A DNA stretch of 64,000 nucleotides from Deltaproteobacteria bacterium (GTDB taxonomy: Bacteria > Desulfobacterota > DSM-4660 > Desulfatiglandales > Desulfatiglandaceae): the NCBI GenBank assembly GCA_021737785.1, contig JAIPDI010000017.1, positions 1-64,000 on the forward strand. Direction: 5' to 3'. The position numbers and the translations under genes are program-made. How positions within the stretch are numbered: position 1 is the stretch's first letter; each line of letters opens with the position of its first letter. The notes below the pieces were generated by a model that searched no databases, had not been told where the DNA came from, and saw only the letters and a program-made list of their open reading frames with translations. Shown one piece after another: positions 33,043-42,164 of the stretch.

Positions 33043-33114
33043 ATGCAACTAATATTTCTGTTCTTTGATGATGAGTATGGGAGGATGGGCAGGAGCGGAT
33101 CGATCCGTACGTGA
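33043..33114 (+). CDS. Possible Phe-containing leader peptide before pheA
   Basis: A 23-codon ORF starting M-Q-L-I-F-L-F-F, with three Phe and one Tyr near its start. It lies 304 bases upstream of pheA. Unlike the two aromatic leaders above it has no ribosome site and no terminator with a T-run after it, so it may be chance. Confidence 0.2.
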   Translation: MQLIFLFFDDEYGRMGRSGSIRT

Positions 33115-33187
33115 ATACCTTATTTCCCGGTCTTCTGTCGTGAAAGACAAGGAAATATGGCCATCCTTCCTTTGCACGCTTAGCCTG

Positions 33188-33267
33188 CCGTCATTCCGGC
33201 ACGTTCCCGGCCGGAATCCAGAAATACGGCGGACTGGATTCCGGCTAAGGGCATGCCGGAATGACGG
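33188..33267. repeat. Palindromic MITE-like intergenic element
   Basis: Arms 33188-33221 and 33234-33267 are inverted repeats: the outer 13 and inner 12 bases match exactly (CCGTCATTCCGGC and GCCGGAATCCAG), with the middle diverged. The CGTCATTCC...GGAATCCAG pattern is typical of small mobile palindromes spread by a transposase acting in trans. Confidence 0.7.
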
Positions 33268-33417
33268 GACAGCACCAGCCGTCTTGGTTGCGATTATCCG
33301 CTTTAGATATTGTCCTATGATGCGATATGGGGCGGGATTTGTGAATACATACCCGCCTGCAGGCACAGCGCCTGCGAAAAACGATTATGTTCAAAAAGAT
33401 GTTTAACGAGGTGAATC

Positions 33418-34473
33418 ATGAATCTGAAAGAGATCAGGAAAAAGATCGACAGCATTGATGGGCAGATCCTGCAGCTTTTAAACAGCAGGATGGAACAGGT
33501 CCTGATAGCGAAAAAGTTCAAGACCGAGGTTGAGGACGTCAAGAGAGAAAAGGAGATCCTGGATAGAATACGAAATCGCCACTCAGGGCTCATTCACGCG
33601 GGATTTGTAGAAAAAATCTTTGACGGCATCATTCACGAAAGCAAGAGACTCCAGCGCGATCATTACGATCTCATTGCGTTTCAGGGAGAACATGGGGCTT
33701 ACAGTGAAGAGGCGTCCATCCTCTGGAACAGCCGCATGGTCCCCTTTCCATGCAATACGTTCGCGGATGTCTTCGAAGGGGTTCAATCCGGACTCTACGA
33801 CTATGGCATCGTTCCCGTGGAAAACACACTGGGCGGTTCCGTGGACCAGGTCAATCAACTCCTCATCCGTGTCGATCTCCATGTGGTCGGGGCCATTGAA
33901 CTCCCCGTACGCCATTGTCTCCTTGCACTCCCTGAAACGGACCACAGAGAGATCCGGAGCGTCTTTTCCCATCCCCAGGCCCTTTCCCAATGCCGTCAAT
34001 TCCTTGCACGGAATAAACTCGAGCCGATGCCTTATTCAGATACTGCCGGCGCCGCAAAAATGCTCGCAGAAGCACGGCCCAAGCGATCTGCAGCTATTGC
34101 GAGCCGGCTCTCCGCCCAATTGTATGACCTGGAGCTTATAAAGGAAGGCGTAGAGGACATGGAGAGGAATATGACTCGATTTCTTGTCCTGGCCAGGGAA
34201 AAGGCCGTTGGAAAGGGGGACAAATGCTCTGTTGTTTTTTCCACGGCGCACAAGGCGGGTACGCTCTTTAATGTGCTCCAGGTATTTGCGGAGAAGACAA
34301 TCAACCTCACACGGATAGAGTCGATTCCCAATGAGCCCGGTGACTATGCCTTTTTCCTCGATTTCGAGGGGTCGGACCAGGACCGGCCCGTCATGGAAGC
34401 ACTTAAAGAGGTCGAAAAGATGACGACCCGGTTCCGGCTGATGGGATGCTACACAGAGAGGAGGGTCCGATGA
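33418..34473 (+). CDS. pheA: Bifunctional chorismate mutase/prephenate dehydratase
   Basis: A 351-residue P-protein. Residues 1-88 form an AroQ chorismate mutase (L-K-E-I-R-K-K-I-D-S-I-D-G-Q-I-L-Q-L-L); about 92-265 form prephenate dehydratase (F-Q-G-E-H-G-A-Y-S-E, V-P-V-E-N-T-L-G-G-S-V, D-T-A-G-A-A); about 275-350 form an ACT domain (A-G-T-L-F-N-V-L, then E-S-I-P where E-S-R-P is usual), which binds Phe for feedback. Its stop overlaps the tyrA ATG. Confidence 0.95.
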   Translation: MNLKEIRKKIDSIDGQILQLLNSRMEQVLIAKKFKTEVEDVKREKEILDRIRNRHSGLIHAGFVEKIFDGIIHESKRLQRDHYDLIAFQGEHGAYSEEASILWNSRMVPFPCNTFADVFEGVQSGLYDYGIVPVENTLGGSVDQVNQLLIRVDLHVVGAIELPVRHCLLALPETDHREIRSVFSHPQALSQCRQFLARNKLEPMPYSDTAGAAKMLAEARPKRSAAIASRLSAQLYDLELIKEGVEDMERNMTRFLVLAREKAVGKGDKCSVVFSTAHKAGTLFNVLQVFAEKTINLTRIESIPNEPGDYAFFLDFEGSDQDRPVMEALKEVEKMTTRFRLMGCYTERRVR

Positions 34474-35243
34474 AGATACTCATACTGGGTGCCGGTCATA
34501 TGGGTGCGTGGCTGGTGGAAGAGCTCTGCCTCGATCACGAAATGGCTGTTTACGACCTGGACCGAAGAAAGCTCAAATACTTCTTCAACGTTACAAGGAT
34601 TCTTGAACCCTCCGAGGCAAAGGGGTTCGACCCCGAGATCCTCATTAACGCAGTGAGCATCGCCAATATCCGTGAGGCATTTGAAGATTTTCTTCCCCAC
34701 CTGTCCGAGGAATGCATCCTTTCGGACATCGCCTCGGTAAAGACCGGAATACACGCGCTGTATAGGAGCCTGGGAAGGAGATTCGTCTCCACCCATCCCA
34801 TGTTCGGTCCTACCTTTGCCAATATCAGGGACCTCCGAAATGAAAATGCCATCATCATCAAGGAGTCCGACGAGGAGGGAAAGGCCTTTTTCAGGAATCT
34901 CTATGAAGGGATTCGTCTCAATGTCTACGAGTACACCTTTGACGAACATGATCAGACAATCGCCTATTCCCTCTCCATCCCCTTTGCCTCAAGCATGATG
35001 TTTGCAGCCACCATGAAACAACAGGAGGCCCCCGGGACCACTTTTAGAAAACATCTCGATATTGCAAGAGGACTCTTTTCTGAGGATGATCACCTTCTTT
35101 CCGAGATCATGTTCAATCCCCACACGGTCAGGCAGATCGAGGCCATCAGTTCCAGCCTCACCTATCTGACCCACATTATCAGGGGAAGGGATTATGAAGA
35201 GATGCAGAAGTTTCTCAACCGGCTCCGGCAGAATATCCAGTAG
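34470..35243 (+). CDS. tyrA: Prephenate dehydrogenase
   Basis: A 257-residue NAD(P)-binding enzyme for tyrosine synthesis; whether prephenate or arogenate is the substrate cannot be told. Rossmann motif G-A-G-H-M-G-A-W (residues 7-14), S-T-H-P-M-F-G-P catalytic region and H-D-Q-T-I-A-Y-S-L-S-I-P-F-A helix. It has no mutase or ACT domain and is shorter than E. coli TyrA. The ATG overlaps the pheA stop (ATGA), favouring coupled synthesis. Confidence 0.92.
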   Translation: MKILILGAGHMGAWLVEELCLDHEMAVYDLDRRKLKYFFNVTRILEPSEAKGFDPEILINAVSIANIREAFEDFLPHLSEECILSDIASVKTGIHALYRSLGRRFVSTHPMFGPTFANIRDLRNENAIIIKESDEEGKAFFRNLYEGIRLNVYEYTFDEHDQTIAYSLSIPFASSMMFAATMKQQEAPGTTFRKHLDIARGLFSEDDHLLSEIMFNPHTVRQIEAISSSLTYLTHIIRGRDYEEMQKFLNRLRQNIQ

Positions 35244-35300
35244 AAACGCGACCAATATGAGGCGCAAGGCGCCAGGGGATCATCCAGCAGCGAGGAACAT

Positions 35301-36140
35301 ATGGAAAACGCTCCTGCCACAAGGGTGGATCAGTACACCGAGCTTTATGGTGTGATAGGAAACCCGGTCAGGCATTCCCTCAGCCCGGCGCTTCACAATG
35401 CCGCTTTTTCCGCGATAGGTCTCAATGCGGTCTACCTCGCCTTTGAACCCGAAGATATTGGGGCATGTGCACGGGGAATACAGGCGCTCGGCATCAGAGG
35501 GGTAAGTGTTACGACCCCCTTCAAGTCATCGGTGATCCCATATCTCAGTGAAATGGATCCCCTTGCAAAAAAGATCGGTGCGGTCAACACCATCGTGAAT
35601 ACAACCAACGGCCTGATGGGATATAATACCGACGCTCTCGGGGCCTTAAAAGCGCTGCAAGAAGAGATGGATCTTTTTGGAAAGCGCTGCATCCTCGTGG
35701 GAGCAGGGGGTGCGGCACGCGCCATCGGGTTCACTCTCAAAGAAAACGGGGCCACGCTATCGGTGGTCAACCGGTCCCGCCATCGCGGAGAAGGGCTTGC
35801 CCGCTCATTAGGATGCGAATTCATCCCTTTGGGGGATATTGCAGCGGCCAGTGGCGATCTCCTGATTCAGACCACGCCCGTCGGAATGTGGCCCCATGTG
35901 GATCAGTGCCCGGTCCCCGAGCGGATCTTGAAACAGGGAATGGTGGTCATGGACATCGTTTATCACCCCTCTGAGACCCGGCTCCTGAGAATGGCCAGGG
36001 CAAGGGGCTGCATCACCATCAGCGGCACCCGGATGTTGATTCATCAAGGGGCCGAACAATTCAGGCTGTGGACAGGGATTGAACCGCCGCTGTCGATTAT
36101 GAATATGGCGATAAAGGAGGCCCTTCCGGGACAGAAATGA
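35301..36140 (+). CDS. aroE: Shikimate dehydrogenase
   Basis: A 279-residue NADP-dependent enzyme reducing 3-dehydroshikimate. Seen: N-P-V-R-H-S-L-S-P-A-L-H-N-A-A-F (substrate loop), T-T-P-F-K, G-A-V-N-T-I, N-T-D and the nucleotide motif G-A-G-G-A-A-R-A. It is not fused to dehydroquinate dehydratase, and no aroD/aroQ gene occurs in the operon. Its stop overlaps the aroA start by four bases. Confidence 0.95.
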   Translation: MENAPATRVDQYTELYGVIGNPVRHSLSPALHNAAFSAIGLNAVYLAFEPEDIGACARGIQALGIRGVSVTTPFKSSVIPYLSEMDPLAKKIGAVNTIVNTTNGLMGYNTDALGALKALQEEMDLFGKRCILVGAGGAARAIGFTLKENGATLSVVNRSRHRGEGLARSLGCEFIPLGDIAAASGDLLIQTTPVGMWPHVDQCPVPERILKQGMVVMDIVYHPSETRLLRMARARGCITISGTRMLIHQGAEQFRLWTGIEPPLSIMNMAIKEALPGQK

Positions 36141-37417
36141 CGTACATCGACCCCCCATCCAGATTAAACGCGGTGGTTCGAATACCCGGCTCCAAGAGCG
36201 TTACCCACAGGGCCGTCATAGCCGCCAGCCTGGCAAACGGGAAGAGTGTGCTCAACCATTTCCTGGAATGCGAAGACACCCTCTATACCATCAACGCCTT
36301 GCGCAAGCTGGGCGTAATGATCGCCATAGACAGGGATAGCCTGATTGTGGAGGGGCGAGGCAGATCGATCGGCACAGGTCCTTTTAGAGGAAAGCTCTAT
36401 CTGGGCAATTCCGGAACCTCCTTTCGGCTCCTTCTGTCGGTGGTGGCCCTGTGCAGGGGTGAGTTTTTGATGACCGGCACAGAGAGGATGAAGCAGCGGC
36501 CGATCGGTCCTCTGGTTGCGGCCCTCAACAGTTTAGGGGTTAACGCCTCCTGCATTGAACAGGAGGGGTGTCCTCCGGTGCGCATCCGGGCCGGCGGCAT
36601 CCGGGGCGGAAGGGTTTCCGTATCAGGAAATCAGAGCAGCCAGTTTCTCTCGTCCCTCCTCCTGTCAGCCCCCTATGCAGACGCTGATATCGATGTGGAG
36701 GTCACAGGACGACTGGTCTCAAGCCCATACGTGGACATGACCCTCCAGGTAATGGATCAGTTCGGGATCCGCACCCATCGGGATCATTATGGATGGTTCC
36801 AAGTCTCTTCAGGTCAGGGCTATAAAGCCCGGGAATTGACCATCCCGGGGGATGCCTCTTCCGCATCCTATTTCTGGGCCGGGGCAGCGGTCACCGGCGG
36901 GAAAATCGTCACCAGTAATATCCATCCGTATACGACCCGGCAGGGCGATATCAGGTTTCTGGAAATCTTGGAGAGGATGGGGTGTATCATCGAAAAGGCA
37001 TCCGATTCTGTGACCGTTCACGGCGGGAATCTTTCAGGGATAGACGTGGATATGAGTGATCTTCCGGACATGGTCCCAACCCTGGCGGCAGTGGCGCTCT
37101 TTGCCAGGGGAAGGACGGCCATTCGAAACGTTGCCCACCTCAGGCACAAGGAGAGCGACCGGCTGAATGCCCTGGCACTCGAATGGGGCCGTATCGGGGG
37201 CCGTGTGAGAGAACTTCCGGATGGTCTCATTATCGACGGAGGCGCGCCCCTGACAGGGACTCTGACAGATCCTCACAACGATCATCGTCTGGCCATGGCT
37301 CTGTCAGTAGTGGGTTTACGGGTTCCACACCTCGACCTTCAGGATAAGGCCTGCGTGGAGAAGTCGTTCCCGGCCTTCTGGAGGCTGTGGAACCCGCTTC
37401 AATGGAACAAGGATTAA
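36137..37417 (+). CDS. aroA: 3-phosphoshikimate 1-carboxyvinyltransferase (EPSP synthase)
   Basis: A 426-residue enzyme joining PEP to shikimate-3-phosphate. Seen: P-G-S-K-S-V-T-H-R-A (residues 16-25), L-G-N-S-G-T-S-F-R-L, Q-S-S-Q-F-L-S-S-L-L, R-H-K-E-S-D-R-L and D-H-R-L-A-M-A. It is the last gene of the operon, overlapping aroE by four bases. No clear terminator follows. Confidence 0.96.
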   Translation: MTYIDPPSRLNAVVRIPGSKSVTHRAVIAASLANGKSVLNHFLECEDTLYTINALRKLGVMIAIDRDSLIVEGRGRSIGTGPFRGKLYLGNSGTSFRLLLSVVALCRGEFLMTGTERMKQRPIGPLVAALNSLGVNASCIEQEGCPPVRIRAGGIRGGRVSVSGNQSSQFLSSLLLSAPYADADIDVEVTGRLVSSPYVDMTLQVMDQFGIRTHRDHYGWFQVSSGQGYKARELTIPGDASSASYFWAGAAVTGGKIVTSNIHPYTTRQGDIRFLEILERMGCIIEKASDSVTVHGGNLSGIDVDMSDLPDMVPTLAAVALFARGRTAIRNVAHLRHKESDRLNALALEWGRIGGRVRELPDGLIIDGGAPLTGTLTDPHNDHRLAMALSVVGLRVPHLDLQDKACVEKSFPAFWRLWNPLQWNKD

Positions 37418-37722
37418 TCCGCGTGAACGGTACCAACTCCTCCGCAGGGTGGGGAGAAGTCACCACCGAAGATTCCACCTCCGGATCGGCATGAGGAAAT
37501 TTAAGGTTCTTACCCCATGCAAATAGGGTTTTTACCCCATTGTTGGAAGGTTGAAACACAAACATAATGTCTTCCATTGCTGGGAACCTCCTTTTCCCGC
37601 GAAGAGAGTGCGATGCTGGAAAGTATTTCAAATGATGGTCCGTGACTATCACCAGAACTGGAGAAGGAGCTTGCCGGGACTTTTTTTGTGAACGACCTGG
37701 ACTAAATGAGGAGGTAAAGATC
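37418..37722. other. Gap after the aro operon
   Basis: About 300 bases with TTACCCCAT repeated at 37510 and 37533, but no terminator or gene that I can support. Confidence 0.4.
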
Positions 37723-38112
37723 ATGGGGAAAAAGAGAATGGCGGGGTCCATAGGCATCATGGCCGTATTCTTCTGGGCACTGGCCATCGGAGCGTGCGCA
37801 ACCAACGGGAAGGTGCCTTCAGAGAAGATACGGAATGCCGAGCAGGCAATTGATCGGGCACGGCAGAATGGCGCGGTCGCCTATGCGCCTTTGGAGATAA
37901 GATTGGCGGAAGACAAGCTGAAAGCAGCCGAAGAGGCCATGAAAAAGGAAGAATATGAGACTGCGCGACGTCTCGCGGATGAGGCCTTTGTGGATGCCCA
38001 GGTTGCCGAACAAAAGGCCCAAGGTGCAAAATCTCTGGAAGCGGCTCAAGAGCTGCAGAAAACCGTAGACACCCTGCGTCGTGAGTTAAAGCAGAAACCA
38101 GCCACGGACTGA
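37723..38112 (+). CDS. DUF4398-domain lipoprotein
   Basis: A 129-residue protein with a signal ending L-A-I-G-A-C (lipobox), then a helical DUF4398 domain: A-E-Q-A-I-D-R-A, A-Y-A-P-L-E-I-R-L-A-E-D-K-L, and an Ala/Glu-rich coiled coil. It is predicted to sit in the outer membrane facing the periplasm. The start has GAGGAGGT eight bases upstream. It precedes an OmpA lipoprotein that carries a similar N-terminal domain, so the two probably work together in the envelope. Confidence 0.85.
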   Translation: MGKKRMAGSIGIMAVFFWALAIGACATNGKVPSEKIRNAEQAIDRARQNGAVAYAPLEIRLAEDKLKAAEEAMKKEEYETARRLADEAFVDAQVAEQKAQGAKSLEAAQELQKTVDTLRRELKQKPATD

Positions 38113-38150
38113 TGATTTTCTGAGTGGAAATGTTCGAAAAGGAGATAATT

Positions 38151-39104
38151 ATGAAAAGGATTCGTATTTTTTCGCTATCCCGCTATCCGGGATTCGCCCT
38201 GCTGATCCTCCTTGCAGTGGCTCTGACAGGATGCGCCACGACCCCCAAAGCCAATGATGCCATTGATCGGGCAGAAGCCGCCCTAAAAAGCGCACAGTCA
38301 AACCCCGATATCGTTGCCAATGCTCCTGTTGCGCTTTACGAGGCACGTCAGGCACTGGATCAGGCAAAAGAGGCTGAAGACCTCGGAGAAGCCACGCACC
38401 TGGCCTATATTGCTGAAAAAAAGGCCCAACTGGCTGCCGAGATATCTGAAACCAAAATGGCCCGGGAAAAGTTGACCCTTCTCGGACAGGAAAGAGAGCA
38501 AATCCTTCTTAAAGCAAGGGAACATGAGGCAGAACAGGCCCGCCTGAAAGCGGAGCTCGAACGCAGGCGGAGCGGGATATCACGCCAGCAGGCCCAGCAG
38601 GCCCGCCGGGAAGCTGAGATGTCACTTCAACAGGCTCGACTGGAGCGGGAAAAAGCATTAAAGGCCGAGCAGGCCGCCCAGGAACTGCAAAAGGAACTCG
38701 AAAAATTGAAGGCCAAACAGACGGACAGGGGCTACGTACTTACGCTCGGAGATATTTTATTCGAGTTCGACAAAGCCCAGCTCTTGCCAGGGGCCATGAA
38801 CACTATCTATCGGTTAGCGGAATTCTTGAAAAAGTATCCGGAGCGCAAGGTCATTGTGGAAGGGCACACCGACGGCGTCGGCAGTGCGGAATATAATCTG
38901 GGTCTATCTCAGCGCCGGGCCGATTCGGTGAGAGATGCGCTCCTGCGCAGCGGGATAGGACCGGATCGGATCATTTCAAAGGGGTATGGCAAGGACTATC
39001 CGGTAGCCAGCAACGATACCGAGGCGGGACGGCAGCAGAATCGTCGTGTCGAAGTGGTTATTCTCGAAGAAAGTCAGGATCCGAGACAGCTGTTGCGTCG
39101 ATAG
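38151..39104 (+). CDS. OmpA-family lipoprotein with N-terminal DUF4398 domain
   Basis: A 317-residue lipoprotein: signal with lipobox A-L-T-G-C, a DUF4398-like helical domain (A-I-D-R-A-E-A-A-L), a long Glu/Ala/Gln coiled coil (about 100-195), then an OmpA C-terminal peptidoglycan-binding domain (F-D-K-A, V-E-G-H-T-D-G-V-G-S, N-x-x-L-S-x-x-R-A, R-R-V-E-V). It should tether the outer membrane to peptidoglycan. AAAAGGAGAT lies seven bases before the ATG. It follows its DUF4398 partner by 38 bases. Confidence 0.9.
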   Translation: MKRIRIFSLSRYPGFALLILLAVALTGCATTPKANDAIDRAEAALKSAQSNPDIVANAPVALYEARQALDQAKEAEDLGEATHLAYIAEKKAQLAAEISETKMAREKLTLLGQEREQILLKAREHEAEQARLKAELERRRSGISRQQAQQARREAEMSLQQARLEREKALKAEQAAQELQKELEKLKAKQTDRGYVLTLGDILFEFDKAQLLPGAMNTIYRLAEFLKKYPERKVIVEGHTDGVGSAEYNLGLSQRRADSVRDALLRSGIGPDRIISKGYGKDYPVASNDTEAGRQQNRRVEVVILEESQDPRQLLRR

Positions 39105-39474
39105 CAGACCCATGGTGCTTTCAGGCCACAACCCACTTCAAAAACCCTTTTACCGTTCATGGCGCTTTTATTCCGAGGCCCGGCAGGCCCTCCCTTGCCG
39201 GGCTTCGGATGATCTGATTCGCTGACCCCCGCTCCCTATCTCTTTTCTGGATGACCGCACAATTGTTGTCCGCTTCTCTGAATCTGAGCCCCCCGTTTTT
39301 TCCCGAACCCGCAATATGCGGGCCCGCGTCAGGAGTTTCAGCATTGTCCTGCCATCAGAAAGAGAGGCCGCCAACGCCCGTTGCCCATCAAACTGCTTGA
39401 CAGATGGAAAAATGACGACCAATGTAGGCCCCTCAGTGTGAAAGATAACATGATAACGGGCAGGATGCACATAG
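39105..39474. other. Gap with a GC-rich hairpin
   Basis: CGAGGCCCGGCA (39174-39185) pairs with TGCCGGGCTTCG (39196-39207), one G-U, 10-base loop. No T-run follows, so it may be a weak terminator for the OmpA gene. Nothing else is recognised. Confidence 0.45.
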
Positions 39475-40722
39475 ATGGCAAAGGTTTTCTACGGCTGGTG
39501 GATCGTTCTGGCCACGAGCCTGATTCATGTGTGGGGGGCAGGGACCTTCTATTACGGCTTTACGGCCTTTTTCAATCCGATTGTGGATGAGTTGGGCTGG
39601 AGTTATGCCGCCACCTCATTTGCCGCCTCCCTCAGAAGCATAGAGGGCGGCATCGCTTCCCCTCTTGTTGGTTTTGCAGCGGACAGATACGGCGCCCGGC
39701 GTATTCTTGTACTGGGAAGCATCCTGGGAGGACTCGGATTTATGCTCCTGAGCCGGATCCAGACCCTCTGGTCCTTTTACCTCATTTTCATATTCCTCTC
39801 AGTAGGATCGAGCCTCCTTTTCCCTGTCCCCGGCTGGACTGCCGTAGCCAATTGGTTTGTGAAGAAACGCGGCATGGCCCTGGGCACCCTCTCCGCGACC
39901 ATGGGCATCGCCGGGCTGGTCATCTATCTGGTGAACTGGCTCATAGGGCTCTACGGCTGGCGGCAGACCCTGGTGATCCTGGGGATCGGCATGTGGGCGA
40001 TCGGCATCCCATCGGCATTGGTTGTACGAACCCGGCCGGAACCATACGGGCTCCTGCCCGACGGTGACGAGGTCCTCCCTTTGAAACAGGGTCGATCCAC
40101 CTCGACCCTGTCTCAGGAGAGTGAGGGCGAAAAGGAATTCACCGCCCGCGCAGCCCTCAAGACCCGGGCGTTCTGGATGCTGGCCATACTCGTGACCCTT
40201 TCCGCGGCCGCGCTTCACGCGGTGGTTGTGCATATCATGCCCTATCTGGTCAGCATCCATTTCAGCCGGGGAACAGCGGGGCTCACGGCATCTCTCCTCA
40301 TCCTGGTGAGTGCCATGGGAAGGTTTGCCCTGGGGTGGCTCACCGGCCGGGTGGACACCCGATATCTCATGGCGTTTGCCCTCCTCCTGCAGACCCTGGG
40401 CCTGCTGGCCCTGGCCAATGTCCAGGGCCTGGGTATGGCGGCCCTTTTTGTCGGGCTGTTCGGTCCCGGGTACGGCGGCGTAATTACCCTCAGACTTACC
40501 ATGCAGGCCCAATACTTTGGACGCAAGGCCTTCGGCGCCATTCAGGGAATAATGATGGCCATCATCATCATCGGGACCATGGCAAGCCCCCTCCTGTCAG
40601 GGGTTTGTTTCGACATATACGGGACCTATCGCCCGGCATGGCTGATTATGGCGCTCCTTCTTTTGATCGTCACCCCCCTCTCCATCCTGGCCAGGCCGCC
40701 GAAAATAGCGGCGGCGGCCTGA
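39475..40722 (+). CDS. MFS transporter
   Basis: A 415-residue integral inner-membrane protein with about 12 hydrophobic segments in two groups of six, separated by a charged loop (about 195-225). The MFS loop 2-3 signature D-R-Y-G-A-R-R is present. The opening G-W-W-I-V and L-G-W-S-Y-A-A resemble the oxalate/formate antiporter-like and monocarboxylate-type group. Substrate unknown; no neighbouring metabolic genes suggest one. Confidence 0.88.
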   Translation: MAKVFYGWWIVLATSLIHVWGAGTFYYGFTAFFNPIVDELGWSYAATSFAASLRSIEGGIASPLVGFAADRYGARRILVLGSILGGLGFMLLSRIQTLWSFYLIFIFLSVGSSLLFPVPGWTAVANWFVKKRGMALGTLSATMGIAGLVIYLVNWLIGLYGWRQTLVILGIGMWAIGIPSALVVRTRPEPYGLLPDGDEVLPLKQGRSTSTLSQESEGEKEFTARAALKTRAFWMLAILVTLSAAALHAVVVHIMPYLVSIHFSRGTAGLTASLLILVSAMGRFALGWLTGRVDTRYLMAFALLLQTLGLLALANVQGLGMAALFVGLFGPGYGGVITLRLTMQAQYFGRKAFGAIQGIMMAIIIIGTMASPLLSGVCFDIYGTYRPAWLIMALLLLIVTPLSILARPPKIAAAA

Positions 40723-41204
40723 TGGCGGCGACACCGCCCGATTGGCCCTTTTAACATTAACGATTTCACAAAAAGTCGGAGATTACGGATTGCGCACGAT
40801 CTTAGCGAATCGGCGATCATTCGGAATTCCTAACTTCCCAAGGCGGCCTAACGGCCGCAACCTAAAAAAGGTATGGCGCAAAGCCCAAAAATTTTCCGGG
40901 CGCGCGCGGGGGTCTCTTTCTCCCCCCGGGACATTAAAATAAGCACATAGGGCTTCCTGAATCATTCAGCAAATTGGGATAGGCGAATCGAACCACCGGT
41001 TGGAGACCACTAATGGACCGCCAAACGGTAGATGGAACTTAACGAATTTTAGCTGCTTTTCACTGTGTCTGTACGTAATTGCCCGTCGATGGGTGCAAGG
41101 GTTTTGAGAAAAATCGCTCGATTTGCTTGCATTTTTCGACGACCGATATAATATATTTATAAAAACAATACAATAGGTTATATATTATTCAGGAGACCCT
41201 GATT
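40723..41204. other. Gap upstream of the CysZ-like gene
   Basis: About 480 bases. A palindrome GCGGCCTAACGGCCGC lies at about 40842-40858, and a promoter near the right end (41123-41152). I see no gene in it. Confidence 0.4.
41123..41152 (+). promoter_or_regulatory. Sigma-70 promoter of the CysZ-like gene
   Basis: TTGCTT (41123-41128), 18-base spacer, perfect TATAAT (41147-41152), 53 bases before the ATG. Confidence 0.6.
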
Positions 41205-41924
41205 ATGGATTTTGTTCAAGGCATCGCTTATAATTTTCGGGGCATGTTTCTGGGGATCAAGACCCCGAGGCTTCTTTTCTGGGGGCTTCTGAGGTTCTGC
41301 GTAGTGGTCCTGATTACAATCATTTCTGCCAGTCTGATTCTCATCTATCACCAGGACATCCTGAAGGTTATCTGGGCAAAACCGGCAAGCCAATGGATCC
41401 TGTGGCTATGGCATCTCGTATCCTGGCTTCTCTCCCTGTTCCTGGTGGGACTATCGACCGTTATCTCCTATCTGATCTCCCAGATCCTGTTCAGTGTGGT
41501 CATCATGGACTACATGTCACGGATCACAGAACGCATGGTCAGAGGAGAGGCAAAAAACGCTGTCGGCGTATCTTTTTTTACGTCATTCGTTTATCTTGTC
41601 AGTCAGGAGATACCACGGACCATCATTCCGGTCATCCTGTCCATTCTCCTGATGATCTTCGGGTGGTTGACGCCCTTGGGACCTCTTGTGGCAGTCTTCT
41701 CGTCGGCCGTGGCCGCTGTCTTCCTGGCATGGGATAATACAGACCTTATCGCGGCGAGACAACTCGTCCCGTTCAGAACCCGATTCCGTTTCATGTTAAG
41801 AACCCTCCCTTTTCACTTAGGGTTCGGGCTTCCTTTTTTAATTCCGGTCCTGAACATTTTCCTTCTTTCCTTTGCCCCGGTCGGCGCAGCACTATATCAC
41901 ATGGAAAGAAGGCTCAAGGCGTGA
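41205..41924 (+). CDS. CysZ/EI24-family membrane protein
   Basis: A 239-residue inner-membrane protein with four to five long hydrophobic segments, and the layout of the CysZ/EI24 (DUF540) family: N-terminal G-I-K-T-P-R-L-L, P-R-T-I-I-P, a central W-D-N-T-D and a C-terminal L-P-F-L-I-P-V-L-N-I-F-L. CysZ proteins are implicated in sulfate uptake, but the family is broader, so transport of sulfate is only a guess. AGGAGAC is close upstream. Confidence 0.75.
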   Translation: MDFVQGIAYNFRGMFLGIKTPRLLFWGLLRFCVVVLITIISASLILIYHQDILKVIWAKPASQWILWLWHLVSWLLSLFLVGLSTVISYLISQILFSVVIMDYMSRITERMVRGEAKNAVGVSFFTSFVYLVSQEIPRTIIPVILSILLMIFGWLTPLGPLVAVFSSAVAAVFLAWDNTDLIAARQLVPFRTRFRFMLRTLPFHLGFGLPFLIPVLNIFLLSFAPVGAALYHMERRLKA

Positions 41925-42164
41925 GCCACAACCGGGCCTTAGGCGCAAGGCATAGGGGCGTGCGAGGCACCTTGGAAGGACCCGTATCCAGCAACCCGAA
42001 TCGCGTTTCAACCCGAACGGTAATACGCCTATGTTTCCTTGACTTCTCCCTCTCTGTGATTAGATTTGAAACGTCATTCGTACTTTGCAGTCCTGTATTT
42101 TTTTCACCGTACGGCGTGTGTTTTTTGAAGACGTACAACTTACAGTTTTGAGCATCCCGAGAAT

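Larger units (their letters stand above)
33018..33417. other. aroB-pheA gap
   Basis: This 400-base gap holds a possible Phe-containing leader ORF (33043-33114) and a palindromic MITE-like element (33188-33267). GCAGGC/GCCTGC near 33358-33375 forms a small hairpin without a T-run. I see no promoter or clear terminator. Confidence 0.5.

Noticed and set aside
40842-40858. GCGGCC...GGCCGC palindrome in the gap after the MFS gene
   Set aside because: GC-rich palindromes of this length arise by chance, and there is no second copy or nearby promoter to support an operator.
42000-42164. Heat-shock control (CIRCE or sigma-32 promoter) before the DnaJ-like gene
   Set aside because: No TTAGCACTC inverted repeat and no CCCCAT-type -10 were found; only a weak TTGACT box is present.
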